NCBI RefSeq assembly: GCF_002135375.1
Contig: NZ_NEGH01000002.1
Span: 310,001-374,000, forward strand
Length of the DNA stretch: 64,000 nt
Direction: 5' to 3'
Origin: Acinetobacter sp. ANC 4558
GTDB taxonomy: Bacteria > Pseudomonadota > Gammaproteobacteria > Pseudomonadales > Moraxellaceae
Positions within the stretch are counted from its first letter, which is position 1. Every line of letters starts with the position of its first letter. Shown here one piece after another: positions 1 to 10,472 of this stretch. The notes beneath the pieces are model-generated. The model was not told the DNA's origin, did no database searches, and worked only from the letters and a program-made list of their open reading frames with translations. The position numbers were made by a program, and so were the translations under genes.

Positions 1-680
1 TCTGGCATAACAATGAGTGGACTTTTTCCTCCTAGTTCCAAAATACATGGTGTCAAATTTTTTGCAGCAGCTTCCATGACAATTTTTCCAACCATGGTGC
101 TACCCGTAAAGAAAATAAAGTCAAAATTTAAACTCAATAAAAACTCATTCTCCTCTTTGGCACCATGAACCACGGCAACATGTTTTTCATCAAAAGTAGC
201 TTTTACGATTTTTTCAATGACCAATGCAGTTGCTGGCGTATTTTCAGAAGTTTTGATAATAGCAGTATTACCTGCAGCAAATGCAGCAACCAATGGGGCA
301 AATGCCAAATTTACTGGGTAATTAAATGGACAAACAATATACGCCACACCATATGCTTCATTTTCAATAAAACATTCCGCTGGCTCTAATAAAGCATAGG
401 TCGGCACTTTTTCAGCTTTTACCCATTCATCAATATGTTGTAAGGCAAAATCAACCTCTGTAATCACTTCGCCAATTTCAGCAAGATCAACAAAATCTCG
501 GCTTTTACCTAAATCTTGTTCTAATGCGACATAAATATCTTCTTTAAACGTCAAAACTGCTGTTTTTAGTTTTTGCAAATTCTCTTTTTTAAAGTTTAAA
601 TCTTTGGTTGCACCCGTTTTAAAAAATTGCTTTTGCTGATCAAAAATAGTTTTAATGGTGTGCTGATCTGTCATTTGCAT
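1..680 (-). CDS. Aldehyde dehydrogenase, class 3-like (C-terminus beyond window)
   Basis: NAD(P)-dependent oxidation of an aldehyde to the acid; the substrate cannot be read from sequence. The visible 226 residues begin MQMTDQHTIK and contain CPFNYPVNLAFAP (the N-terminal Rossmann entry of class 3 enzymes), FTGSTMVGK and ELGGKSP, the conserved motif before the catalytic cysteine; the cysteine region lies outside the window. The ATG at 680 has AGGA seven bases upstream; a second ATG at 674 is possible. It follows the alcohol dehydrogenase on the same strand by 55 bases, so the pair probably runs alcohol to aldehyde to acid. The family is clear, the exact substrate is not. Confidence 0.85.
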   Translation of the reverse strand, partial: MQMTDQHTIKTIFDQQKQFFKTGATKDLNFKKENLQKLKTAVLTFKEDIYVALEQDLGKSRDFVDLAEIGEVITEVDFALQHIDEWVKAEKVPTYALLEPAECFIENEAYGVAYIVCPFNYPVNLAFAPLVAAFAAGNTAIIKTSENTPATALVIEKIVKATFDEKHVAVVHGAKEENEFLLSLNFDFIFFTGSTMVGKIVMEAAAKNLTPCILELGGKSPLIVMP

Positions 681-735
681 GGGAATTTCCTTATCTCGTT
701 TCTCATTTTCAATTTATTTTTGAATAATTATCATA

Positions 736-1851
736 TTAAACTGAGTAATTAGGGTCTAAAATCAATACAGGTTTAATCGTTTTACCACTTAAGGAGTCTG
801 CTGAAGCCTGATTAATTTCCTCAAATGGATAAAATTGAATCAACTTATCAAATGGAAAATCTCCATTCTTATAAAACTCAATCATTTTCGGAATTGTCAA
901 CTGAGGTATTGTGGCCCCCATGAGTACACCAATCATTTTTTTACTTGAAATCACTAAATCATTCAGTGTATTGAGCACTAAATCATGATTTGTAACCGCA
1001 ATGGGTGCAGCAACGCCACGTATAGCCAATACATCTAGAGATAATTTCATGACATCACTAATGCCAGTGGTATCAATGGAATAATTCACCCCCACTTGAT
1101 TCGTAATTTCACGTACACGCTCAAGTACATCGGTATTTTTACTATTAATTGTATGTGTTGCACCTAACTCTTTAGATAACGCTAAACGTGAATCGTGAAT
1201 GTCTACTGCAATAATCGTAGAGCAACCTGCAATTTTAGCTGCCATCATTGCAGCTAAACCGACTGCACCAGTTCCTAAAATGACAATACTGGAACCAGGT
1301 TTTGCTTGTAAGCCATTAACAATTGTTCCCACTCCTGTCATCAAACCACAGCCCAGTGGTCCAAGTATTCTTAAATCCAGATCTTTTTCTACTTTAATGA
1401 CATTACTGACTTTGACATTGGTATATGTTGAAAAAGAAGATTGATGAAAGAAGTTACTGACCGCTGTTCCATCATCTTTAGTAAAAAATGCCGAACCATC
1501 TTTACGAAGTGAGCCCCAATTTAAAGATAGCCAATCTGTGCATGCTGCAGGAATTCCTTCAAGGCAATGGTTACAATGACTACAGTACGCATAGGCCAAA
1601 ACCACATGATCACCTTTGGCAATATGATTCACACTTGAACCGACTTGCTCAACAATTCCAGCGCCTTCATGCCCCAATACGGCAGGAAAACCAAAGCCGG
1701 CATGACCCAGCCTTAATGCATCATCTGAATGACAGATTCCTGTTGCCACGATACGTACACGTACTTCATCGTGCTGTAATTCAGCTAAATTCAACGACTC
1801 AAAGCTATAGTTCGTATTAACGCCATTAACCACTGCTGCTTTCACTTTCAT
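736..1851 (-). CDS. Zinc-dependent alcohol dehydrogenase (aryl-alcohol type)
   Basis: Medium-chain dehydrogenase/reductase of 371 residues that should oxidise a primary, perhaps aromatic, alcohol with NAD. Seen: GICHSD (catalytic zinc Cys), GHEGAGIVEQVG (zinc His/Glu), a C-x2-C-x2-C structural zinc cluster in YCSHCNHCLEG followed by a further Cys, GPLGCGLMTG, and the nucleotide fold ILGTGAVGLAA. I place the start at 1851 (MKVKAAVV) because GGAG lies seven bases upstream; an ATG at 1884 has no such site. It precedes the aldehyde dehydrogenase, matching areB/areC- or xylB/xylC-like pairs, but the partner here is a class 3 enzyme, so that assignment is not secure. Confidence 0.88.
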   Translation of the reverse strand: MKVKAAVVNGVNTNYSFESLNLAELQHDEVRVRIVATGICHSDDALRLGHAGFGFPAVLGHEGAGIVEQVGSSVNHIAKGDHVVLAYAYCSHCNHCLEGIPAACTDWLSLNWGSLRKDGSAFFTKDDGTAVSNFFHQSSFSTYTNVKVSNVIKVEKDLDLRILGPLGCGLMTGVGTIVNGLQAKPGSSIVILGTGAVGLAAMMAAKIAGCSTIIAVDIHDSRLALSKELGATHTINSKNTDVLERVREITNQVGVNYSIDTTGISDVMKLSLDVLAIRGVAAPIAVTNHDLVLNTLNDLVISSKKMIGVLMGATIPQLTIPKMIEFYKNGDFPFDKLIQFYPFEEINQASADSLSGKTIKPVLILDPNYSV

Positions 1852-2013
1852 TTGCATACTCCATTTGCATTTATATTTGCCCACATATCATCAATATGAT
1901 GTTGTGCTTTTTAATAATGAGAAACTCATTGATGCAAATGATTTAAACAAATCAAAATAAGCTTTTGCTACCAAAATAAGGAAGCAATTGTCATATTTCG
2001 GCAAATATTACAG

Positions 2014-3018
2014 TTATTTTCTTTTTATCGTTTGAGATGGTAATTCACCATATTTTTGTTTATATTGCCGTGCAAAATCACCTAAATTAATATAACCACA
2101 AGCATGAGCAATATCCATGACGTTTGCATGAATATCCGCTTTAATCAACAATTGTCGGGTTTTTTCAAGCCTTAATTGACGAACTTGTTGACCAATCGTC
2201 ATGTGTTTATATTTTTTAAAACTTGATGATAAAGTTCGAATACTCACCCCTACAGTTTGTGCAATTTCAGCAATGGTTGGACTATACTGTAAAGAACTAC
2301 GAATAAACTCTTCCGCGCGATCAACATAAGATGGTGCAATATCATGTGGCTGATTTAAATTTATTTTTTCTCGATTTGCCCATTCATTAATTACATGTAA
2401 ACCAATAATTTGTTGTAAATGTTCCCCTGCTTTTTTTTGTAATTCTTGATTTGGAATTTCTTTAAGGCACTGATACACATAATTTAACAATGCCATCCAA
2501 CAGATATTTTTATCACCAAAACTGGTTCTCGCTTTCCATAAACTTGGCGGTGCCTCATACCCGAAATTTACCAAAATTAATTCCTTTAGAAAACTTTTAG
2601 GAATCGTTAAATTTAATTGAATGTTATCTTCACTGGCAAAAAAACCATAATCATCTGGGTAACTTGAATCCATAATATAAGATTGGTTTACGCCAGTCAT
2701 AATACTTCTTTGAGCATCAATGGCATGACGAGCATGCCCATGTATGGTTGTCAATAATAAAACATTGGAAGCATTTTCAGAAAAGTTATAAATATTAACC
2801 GGTATGCCATAAGTAAACCGTGTTAAAAGTAATTTCCCAATATTAATTCGCGCCATATATGCCGTAGGGTCATGTATTTGACCAATAGGTCTGACCTTAA
2901 ACGGTAAATAAACTTGATCAGACCATCTTTTTATAGAATCCCAGTCTTGAGAATACTCACTATTGCTTTGAAATGTAGTATGTTCCGTTCCACGCTCTAA
3001 GTATTCTTTAATCAACAT
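2014..3018 (-). CDS. AraC-family transcriptional regulator
   Basis: A 334-residue activator-type protein. The N-terminal two thirds resemble the cupin-like sensor domain found in XylS/AlkR-type regulators; the last about 100 residues hold two helix-turn-helix motifs, around TIAEIAQTVGVSIRTLSSSFKKY and NVMDIAHACGYINLGDFARQYKQ. The start has GGGAG eight bases upstream of the ATG. It lies just upstream of, and on the same strand as, the alcohol/aldehyde dehydrogenase pair, which it probably controls; the inducer is unknown. The 162-base gap to the dehydrogenase start would hold the target promoter. Confidence 0.88.
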   Translation of the reverse strand: MLIKEYLERGTEHTTFQSNSEYSQDWDSIKRWSDQVYLPFKVRPIGQIHDPTAYMARINIGKLLLTRFTYGIPVNIYNFSENASNVLLLTTIHGHARHAIDAQRSIMTGVNQSYIMDSSYPDDYGFFASEDNIQLNLTIPKSFLKELILVNFGYEAPPSLWKARTSFGDKNICWMALLNYVYQCLKEIPNQELQKKAGEHLQQIIGLHVINEWANREKINLNQPHDIAPSYVDRAEEFIRSSLQYSPTIAEIAQTVGVSIRTLSSSFKKYKHMTIGQQVRQLRLEKTRQLLIKADIHANVMDIAHACGYINLGDFARQYKQKYGELPSQTIKRK

Positions 3019-3306
3019 TTTAACAACTCCCTGTTAAAAATATTATTAAAATTATTTGATTAATGACCATTAAAGATCAAAATTCTCTCTATATAAAATG
3101 TTTTAATCATGAAATGCAAGACTGATATTTCACTAAAATTAAGATGAATCTTCATATAATCATTCATGCATTACACGAATGACCATTTGAATTAAAAAAA
3201 TAATTGTGGCTTTTTAAAATTATCAGTAGCTATTATTCGATCTAAAATTTAGTTTTCAACCTCACGAATAATCAATATTAACCTTATTTCAACATATCAA
3301 CTTCAA
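3019..3306. other. Intergenic, no gene seen
   Basis: With the terminator that follows it this is a 380-base gap between the AraC gene start and the nitroreductase stop. It is very AT-rich, without a convincing reading frame or repeat. It must hold the promoter of the AraC gene. Confidence 0.6.
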
Positions 3307-3333
3307 ATAAAAAACCCTAATACAATCAGGGTT
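3307..3333 (-). terminator. Rho-independent terminator of the nic operon
   Basis: Stem AACCCT / AGGGTT (3313-3318 and 3328-3333) with an A-run on the plus strand, that is a U-run on the minus transcript. It sits 65 bases past the nitroreductase stop and would close the nicC-to-nitroreductase operon. Confidence 0.75.
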
Positions 3334-3398
3334 CTGCTTTAACTCAATGAAAAAATTAATTCGGTATACATATAAACTTTTTAAAAGTCATTTTAGAC

Positions 3399-4103
3399 TT
3401 AAGTACAAAATTTTGTAAAATTTTCAATAGGCTCTCTTGGCGTATGTAATTGATTAATTACGCTCGACTGATCTGCATAACCTAAAGACATTCCACAAAT
3501 GAATATTTCATCTTGTTCTGCACCTAAAATCGGCATAATAATTTCATGGTAATCATTCCACGATGCTTGCGGGCATGTATCTAAACCTTGGGCTTTTGCC
3601 AAAAGCATAATATTTTGCATCAACATAGCAATTGCCATTTTAGCACCCGCTTCTAATGCACGATGAGTTGTAAAAAACAGTCCAACTGGCGCATCAAAAA
3701 ATTGAAAATTTCGAAGCTGTTGCTGATGCATTGCCCATCGATCTCCCTTTGAAATGCCTAATATGCCATACATGCTCCAGCCATTTTCACGGCGACGTTG
3801 CAAATAAGGCTCAAACCACTGATCTGAATAATATGCATATGGTGGCGTAAAGTTCGATTTGGGTTGAATACCTTCATATACTGAATTTACAGATGCAACC
3901 ACTTGTTCCGTAATCTGTTGTTTTGTCTGGTCTTTCACCACATAAACTTTCCACGGTTGCGTATTGGTTCCTGAAGGTGCACGTGCAGCTTTATTCAGCA
4001 TGTCTTGAAGACACTCATCACTTACATCTTGAGAAGTAAATGCACGTACAGAATGTCGTTCTAAAATTACACGTTCAACATCATTATTCGATTGCAATTC
4101 CAT
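3399..4103 (-). CDS. Nitroreductase-family FMN oxidoreductase
   Basis: 234 residues with the family pattern: RHSVRAFTSQDVSDE at the N-terminus (FMN phosphate-binding Arg-x-Ser-x-Arg), AARAPSGTNTQPWKVYVV, and the C-terminal FICGMSLGYAD. The reaction is NAD(P)H-dependent reduction of a nitro or quinone-like compound, or a related flavin reaction. It is the last gene of the apparent nicC-D-E-F-MFS-porin operon, 19 bases after the porin stop, so it may act on a pyridine-related compound or on a toxic side product. It is not part of the classical Pseudomonas nic operon, and its role is inference from position. Confidence 0.85.
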   Translation of the reverse strand: MELQSNNDVERVILERHSVRAFTSQDVSDECLQDMLNKAARAPSGTNTQPWKVYVVKDQTKQQITEQVVASVNSVYEGIQPKSNFTPPYAYYSDQWFEPYLQRRRENGWSMYGILGISKGDRWAMHQQQLRNFQFFDAPVGLFFTTHRALEAGAKMAIAMLMQNIMLLAKAQGLDTCPQASWNDYHEIIMPILGAEQDEIFICGMSLGYADQSSVINQLHTPREPIENFTKFCT

Positions 4104-4122
4104 AAATTCAGTCCATTAAACT

Positions 4123-5310
4123 TTAAAAGTTATAACCAATATTGATATTCCATCTAAACTTCCAATCATTACTATAATCAGAATTTGTTGATGTATAACC
4201 TGTTGAATTTTTAGCACCGCCCAGTGCATTCACATTTTTTCCAACACTTCCATCAATCCAAATCATAAATGGCATTGCATTGAATAACACCCCAAAAGTA
4301 TCCATTTGTGAATTTGACCAATCAGATCGATCTTTCCATAAAATACTATAATCATTATAAAATTTGACAGATTTCAGATTAGGAAAATACTTGGTAGACA
4401 CAGGCTGAGTATAACCAATATTGAATATTCCAATCGTACCTTCTGATGCAATAAAATAAGCAGGAGTCAGTCCATTTGATTGCATTAATACACGATCACT
4501 ATCTACCCCTACAGGATTTTTAGCATCGTATTTATAATGAATCACTGAGGTTTGCAAATCCCACTTCTGATAGTGATTAATAGTATGTAGCCCAAGTGCA
4601 TAATAACTTCCATCTTTATCTGTAGCTTTATTATGTAATTGGGAATACGCACCGCTAATACCAAATTCTTGCTTACCTATCGCTAAATCCAGCTTTTTGG
4701 CAAGCCTCACATTGACTTGATTACGTTTTTCATTCAAATATTGCATTTGACTTGGCAGTACATTTTTTAAATCATCTGCTGCACCAACTTCAGGTGAGTA
4801 ACGAATACTACTCCCACTCATGATGGGCATATAGGCTAAATTAAAATCATAATCTTGCTGTGAGTTTTTCCAACCTATCCCTGGTGCTACACTATCTGCA
4901 AATCCTAAAAAGAAAGGTATTTGGAAACTCCATGCATGTTGTGGAAAGGGATAAATACCAAAGGGTTTATAAATGATACCCGCTTGAAAATCCTGATGAT
5001 CATTTGGTTTATAACCAACCCATGCATGTTCAATTGAGCGTTTATGATCATCTTGAAATGCATAACTAGTATCTAAATAAAACTGATCATATTTTCCTTT
5101 AATATTCAAACGCGCATTATCAAATAAAAACTTTCCGTTGTTCTTGCTTTCCCAATGTTCATCGCGATAATTCGTTCGAACAAATCCACCTATTTGTATT
5201 GATTTTGCACCATCTTCTGTTGACCAAGCAAATGTAGCCCCTTGATTTGCATAGATATTGCAAGATAAAACACTCATCGCTAATACACATAAATGATATT
5301 TTTTAAGCAT
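4123..5310 (-). CDS. Outer-membrane porin of the nic operon (positional NicP)
   Basis: 395 residues: a basic start and hydrophobic core (MLKKYHLCVLAMSVLSCNIYA, cleavage likely after Ala) followed by amphipathic beta strands and a C-terminal aromatic residue (WNINIGYNF), the usual signal for beta-barrel assembly. The early IQIGGFVRTNY and the long DNARLNIKGKYDQFYL segment recall phosphate-porin/DcaP-like barrels rather than the OprD family to which Pseudomonas NicP belongs. It stands 58 bases after the MFS gene, so it probably lets a pyridine carboxylate across the outer membrane. Class confident, substrate inferred. Confidence 0.82.
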   Translation of the reverse strand: MLKKYHLCVLAMSVLSCNIYANQGATFAWSTEDGAKSIQIGGFVRTNYRDEHWESKNNGKFLFDNARLNIKGKYDQFYLDTSYAFQDDHKRSIEHAWVGYKPNDHQDFQAGIIYKPFGIYPFPQHAWSFQIPFFLGFADSVAPGIGWKNSQQDYDFNLAYMPIMSGSSIRYSPEVGAADDLKNVLPSQMQYLNEKRNQVNVRLAKKLDLAIGKQEFGISGAYSQLHNKATDKDGSYYALGLHTINHYQKWDLQTSVIHYKYDAKNPVGVDSDRVLMQSNGLTPAYFIASEGTIGIFNIGYTQPVSTKYFPNLKSVKFYNDYSILWKDRSDWSNSQMDTFGVLFNAMPFMIWIDGSVGKNVNALGGAKNSTGYTSTNSDYSNDWKFRWNINIGYNF

Positions 5311-5368
5311 AATTTTCCCCTAAGCAAATAACTTATCCACATTATTTGCCGTTTAAATCCATTTAAAA

Positions 5369-6697
5369 TTACTTATTGACCAGTTTTTTAGGCAGAGATA
5401 AAACAATTAAGCAGCTTATGAGTAGGCAGACAGCAAATACTAATAATGCACCATCTGGTTTGCCTGTAATTTGTATTGCATAGCCCACCAATGTATTACT
5501 CACTAAACCTGCAAGATTTGCTAATGAGCAAGCGAGGGCAAATCCAGTTGCGGCAGCAGTACCTGATAGGAAAGTGGCTGGTAAGCTGAAAAAGACGGGG
5601 ATTGTTCCTGTAGTTGCAATCGCTGCAATCGAGAATAGAATGACTGTCATTACAAGATTAGCACTAAACATTGAGGTGAAAAATAAAGCAATAGAACCGA
5701 CAATAAAAGGAATAACTAAATGCCAACGACGTTCTCTATATTTGTCGGAACTCTTACCAATTAATAACATCGCAATTAAGCCAATCACACTTGGAATAGC
5801 AACCAATAAACCTATATGTAATACATTGCTCATTCCTGTATTTTTAATAAAGGTTGGCAACCAAAACCCCATAGAATAGGTACATAGCAACATTGAGAAA
5901 TTAATTGCGCCAAGTTTTAAAATGTTTAGATTAAAGAATCCATCTTTAAAACTACTTTTTTCTTTTGCTGCACTATTTGTAGATAAATCTTTTTTCAGGT
6001 TTTCTTCAATAATTGCTTTTTCATCTGAGCTTAACCATTTTGCTTTTGAGAAATGATTTGGCAAAACTTTTAGCGTTAAAATACCTAAAAGTACACTTGG
6101 TATTGCTTCTAAGAAAAATAACCATTGCCAACCAGTGAACCCAAGTATTTGGTCAAAAGTTCCCATAATCCAACCAGACAATGGGCTACCAATAATAACG
6201 GCTAGTGGTAATCCAATCATAAATAACGCAATAATTTTTCCGCGATAATACGTTGGGAACCATGTTGTTAAGTAATATAAAACGCCTGGTAAGAATCCTG
6301 CTTCAGCAGCACCAAGTAAAAAACGCAGAACGTAAAATTGCATGGGTGTAGTCACAAACATCGTTAAACCAGATAGAATTCCCCATGTAATCATAATTCG
6401 GGCAATCCAAATTTTGGCACCCACCTTTTCCATGATTAAATTACTTGGAACTTCAAAAATGATATAACCCACAAAGAATAAACCTGCACCCAATCCAAAT
6501 GCAGCTTCACTTAAATGCACATCGCTTAACATGTGCAATTTTGCTAGACCAACATTAATTCTGTCTAAATATGCAGCAATATAACAAAAACATAAAAATG
6601 GAATGATTTTCCAAATTACTTTTTTATAAACCAGAACATCCCGTTCTGTATGACCTTCTGTTGTCTCTGACTTCGATGTTAAAACATTGGTAACCAT
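5369..6697 (-). CDS. nicT: MFS transporter, anion:cation symporter type (NicT-like)
   Basis: 442 residues with about 12 membrane segments. Seen: CYIAAYLDRINVGLA in the first helix/loop, typical of the ACS subfamily of aromatic-acid carriers, and GIIxxEVPSN-like GYIIFEVPSNLIMEKVGAKIWIAR. The start is taken at 6697 (MVTNVLTSK) because GGAG stands six bases upstream; an in-frame start at 6724 is poorer. It sits in the nic operon in the position of nicT of Pseudomonas putida (nicCDEFTP), so uptake of nicotinate or 6-hydroxynicotinate is the likely job. The 179-base gap upstream may hold a secondary promoter. Confidence 0.82.
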   Translation of the reverse strand: MVTNVLTSKSETTEGHTERDVLVYKKVIWKIIPFLCFCYIAAYLDRINVGLAKLHMLSDVHLSEAAFGLGAGLFFVGYIIFEVPSNLIMEKVGAKIWIARIMITWGILSGLTMFVTTPMQFYVLRFLLGAAEAGFLPGVLYYLTTWFPTYYRGKIIALFMIGLPLAVIIGSPLSGWIMGTFDQILGFTGWQWLFFLEAIPSVLLGILTLKVLPNHFSKAKWLSSDEKAIIEENLKKDLSTNSAAKEKSSFKDGFFNLNILKLGAINFSMLLCTYSMGFWLPTFIKNTGMSNVLHIGLLVAIPSVIGLIAMLLIGKSSDKYRERRWHLVIPFIVGSIALFFTSMFSANLVMTVILFSIAAIATTGTIPVFFSLPATFLSGTAAATGFALACSLANLAGLVSNTLVGYAIQITGKPDGALLVFAVCLLISCLIVLSLPKKLVNK

Positions 6698-6876
6698 ATC
6701 TAACTCCATTAGATAGCAAACCAAGTTTATAGTGCTTTTCCGTACATATTATGTACATATAAGCCGAAAAATTCTTAGCCCCAATGCATTGAATGAATCG
6801 TCCCTGACTTGCACTACAAATACTTCCCTGATTTGCATTATCTTGATATTTCCATAATCTATTTTTGTGTATCTAA

Positions 6877-7518
6877 TCAATTGCCACGATAATCAGACAA
6901 ATAATTTATCGCTTCTTGTTTTGATACAACATCTCCATATTTACTATCAATATCAAACAAATTTGCCTCATGAGGTGCTTGGTGCCGGTCACCAACACAC
7001 TCACGAATTACAATTGTTTTAAATCCATACTGCACCGCATCAACGGCTGTAGCACGTACACACCCACTGGTCGAACAGCCAACAATAATGACTGTATCTA
7101 TTTGATTAGCATTCAAAATTGATGCCAAACTTGTTCCAAAAAAGGCACTTGCATAGTTTTTAGTAACGACCAGCTCTGTGTTCAGCGGTGTAACTTCAGC
7201 ACAAAATTCGGTGGCTGGATTTGTTGCTACCATTGCTGCCATAACAGGAGATTTTTTGACCCACATCCCCCCATCAATTTGATCTTTTGCGTGATATAAA
7301 ATATTGGTGTGAATCACTAAAACATCTTTTTCTCGTGCAAGTTCTAGAACTTGTGCTGTTTCAGCCACAGCTTTAATCACATCGGAGGCATATAAAGGTT
7401 CTGAAGGTGTGACATAGGACTTCATGAAATCCACAAGAAGTAGAACTGGTTTTTGTCCAAAACCAATTCTATTGCCCCAGACTCCTTGATAATTCTCAGC
7501 TACATTTTGTTGTGACAT
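6877..7518 (-). CDS. nicF: Maleamate amidohydrolase
   Basis: Isochorismatase-like hydrolase that splits maleamate to maleate and ammonia in nicotinate breakdown. The 213-residue protein (start at 7518, SD GGAG seven bases upstream; the GTG at 7524 is too close to it) has the family triad Asp30 in LLVDFM, Lys120 in VVTKNYAS and Cys153 in TSGCVRATA, close to the Asp29/Lys117/Cys150 reported for Pseudomonas NicF. It follows nicE by 14 bases on the same strand. Confidence 0.93.
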   Translation of the reverse strand: MSQQNVAENYQGVWGNRIGFGQKPVLLLVDFMKSYVTPSEPLYASDVIKAVAETAQVLELAREKDVLVIHTNILYHAKDQIDGGMWVKKSPVMAAMVATNPATEFCAEVTPLNTELVVTKNYASAFFGTSLASILNANQIDTVIIVGCSTSGCVRATAVDAVQYGFKTIVIRECVGDRHQAPHEANLFDIDSKYGDVVSKQEAINYLSDYRGN

Positions 7519-7532
7519 ATGCACTCTCCTAT

Positions 7533-8288
7533 TTATGCATAAGCACCAGACAATAAAGCGCCAGCCCCTGGAACAATAGGCTCTAAATCTAATGCTTTTA
7601 ACATTTGATAAGTTGTTGCAATCGCTGCTGAAATTACAGGTTTGCCTGTAAGTGCTTCAACTTTTGACACCGCAGGCAAAGATTGCATTTGTACACAAGC
7701 AGAAAGTACAATCACATCGGCATCTTTATAGTTTAATTTTTGAACAATTTCAGGTAGATTATTTGGATCATGCTGAGCAACGGCAATATTATCTGCGATT
7801 TCTAATGCTACATAATCTAAAACTTCAAAACCTTCAGCACGAATATAATCCACAACCAATTCAGTCAATGGCTTCATATATGGTGTAACCACCACAATTT
7901 TTTTAGCATTCATCACTTTTAGACCTTGCACCAATGCACCTGCACTGGTCACAATTGGTGCTGCGGCATCATTATCCACAGTGACTTGATGCAGACGTTT
8001 TTCAGATTCACGATGATAGCCTAGACCCATTGACATAATCGCCACAAGACAGGCATAACCTAAAACTTCAACCTTCGCATCCGACAACTCCAATGCACAA
8101 CGATCAGACTGTGCATCCATAGCAGCCAATTCTTCTTTTTTAACGTGCTTCATCCGCATACGACTTGAGTGAAAGGTAAACTTTTCAGGTCGAATAAGTT
8201 GTCTTGCACCAAGCATCGCTGGAATTTCAGTTTCCATCGTAGTATTTGAACTAGGTACAATTTGACCAATTTTATAAATTTTTTGCAT
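7533..8288 (-). CDS. nicE: Maleate cis-trans isomerase
   Basis: Converts maleate to fumarate, the last step of the nicotinate pathway before central metabolism. The 251-residue protein belongs to the Asp/Glu racemase fold. Two active-site cysteines are visible, Cys80 (GYACLVAIM) and Cys198 (LSACVQMQSL), two residues off the Cys82/Cys200 pair of Pseudomonas NicE. SSNTTMETE near the start is typical for the family. Start at 8288 is supported by AGGA upstream; an in-frame start six codons earlier lies inside the upstream gene. It is ten bases after nicD. Confidence 0.93.
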   Translation of the reverse strand: MQKIYKIGQIVPSSNTTMETEIPAMLGARQLIRPEKFTFHSSRMRMKHVKKEELAAMDAQSDRCALELSDAKVEVLGYACLVAIMSMGLGYHRESEKRLHQVTVDNDAAAPIVTSAGALVQGLKVMNAKKIVVVTPYMKPLTELVVDYIRAEGFEVLDYVALEIADNIAVAQHDPNNLPEIVQKLNYKDADVIVLSACVQMQSLPAVSKVEALTGKPVISAAIATTYQMLKALDLEPIVPGAGALLSGAYA

Positions 8289-8298
8289 GTGTTTATCC

Positions 8299-10247
<1,949 letters not shown>

Positions 10248-10301
10248 CTACTCCTTTAAACAAATATTTCCTACTAATTAGATATACATTAAGATTTTTT
10301 T

Positions 10302-10317
10302 AAAGTCTATACACTTT
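10302..10317. promoter_or_regulatory. Candidate NicR operator at the nicC promoter
   Basis: Imperfect palindrome AAAGTCTATACACTTT. On the minus strand a possible -35 (TAGACT, 10309-10304) lies inside it, followed after 17 bases by TATATC. A near copy stands at the nicX promoter. NicR of Pseudomonas is a MarR-type repressor of both divergent operons; the assignment of these sites to NicR is inference from position and symmetry. Confidence 0.6.
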
Positions 10318-10412
10318 AAAAAATATTTTTAATCTTTTTTATAATTTTTAATATTAGTGATAAATATCATATATTTATATATTTTATAAAAACAAATAAA
10401 TGTTTTGTTTTT

Positions 10413-10441
10413 TTGTTATTAAAGTGTATGCTCTTTATTAC
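10413..10441 (+). promoter_or_regulatory. nicX promoter with candidate NicR operator in the spacer
   Basis: TTGTTA (10413-10418), 17 bases, TATTAC (10436-10441). The spacer contains AAAGTGTATGCTCTTT (10421-10436), which matches the palindrome near nicC. A repressor bound here would sit between -35 and -10, a classical layout for derepression. Confidence 0.6.
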
Positions 10442-10472
10442 GATAAAAAATGATCAGCAAAGGAGTGCCGTT

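Noticed and set aside
682..690. GGAATTTCC-like palindrome in host DNA near the aldehyde dehydrogenase start
   Set aside because: Shorter spacing than the prophage motif and not before a comparable promoter; chance match.
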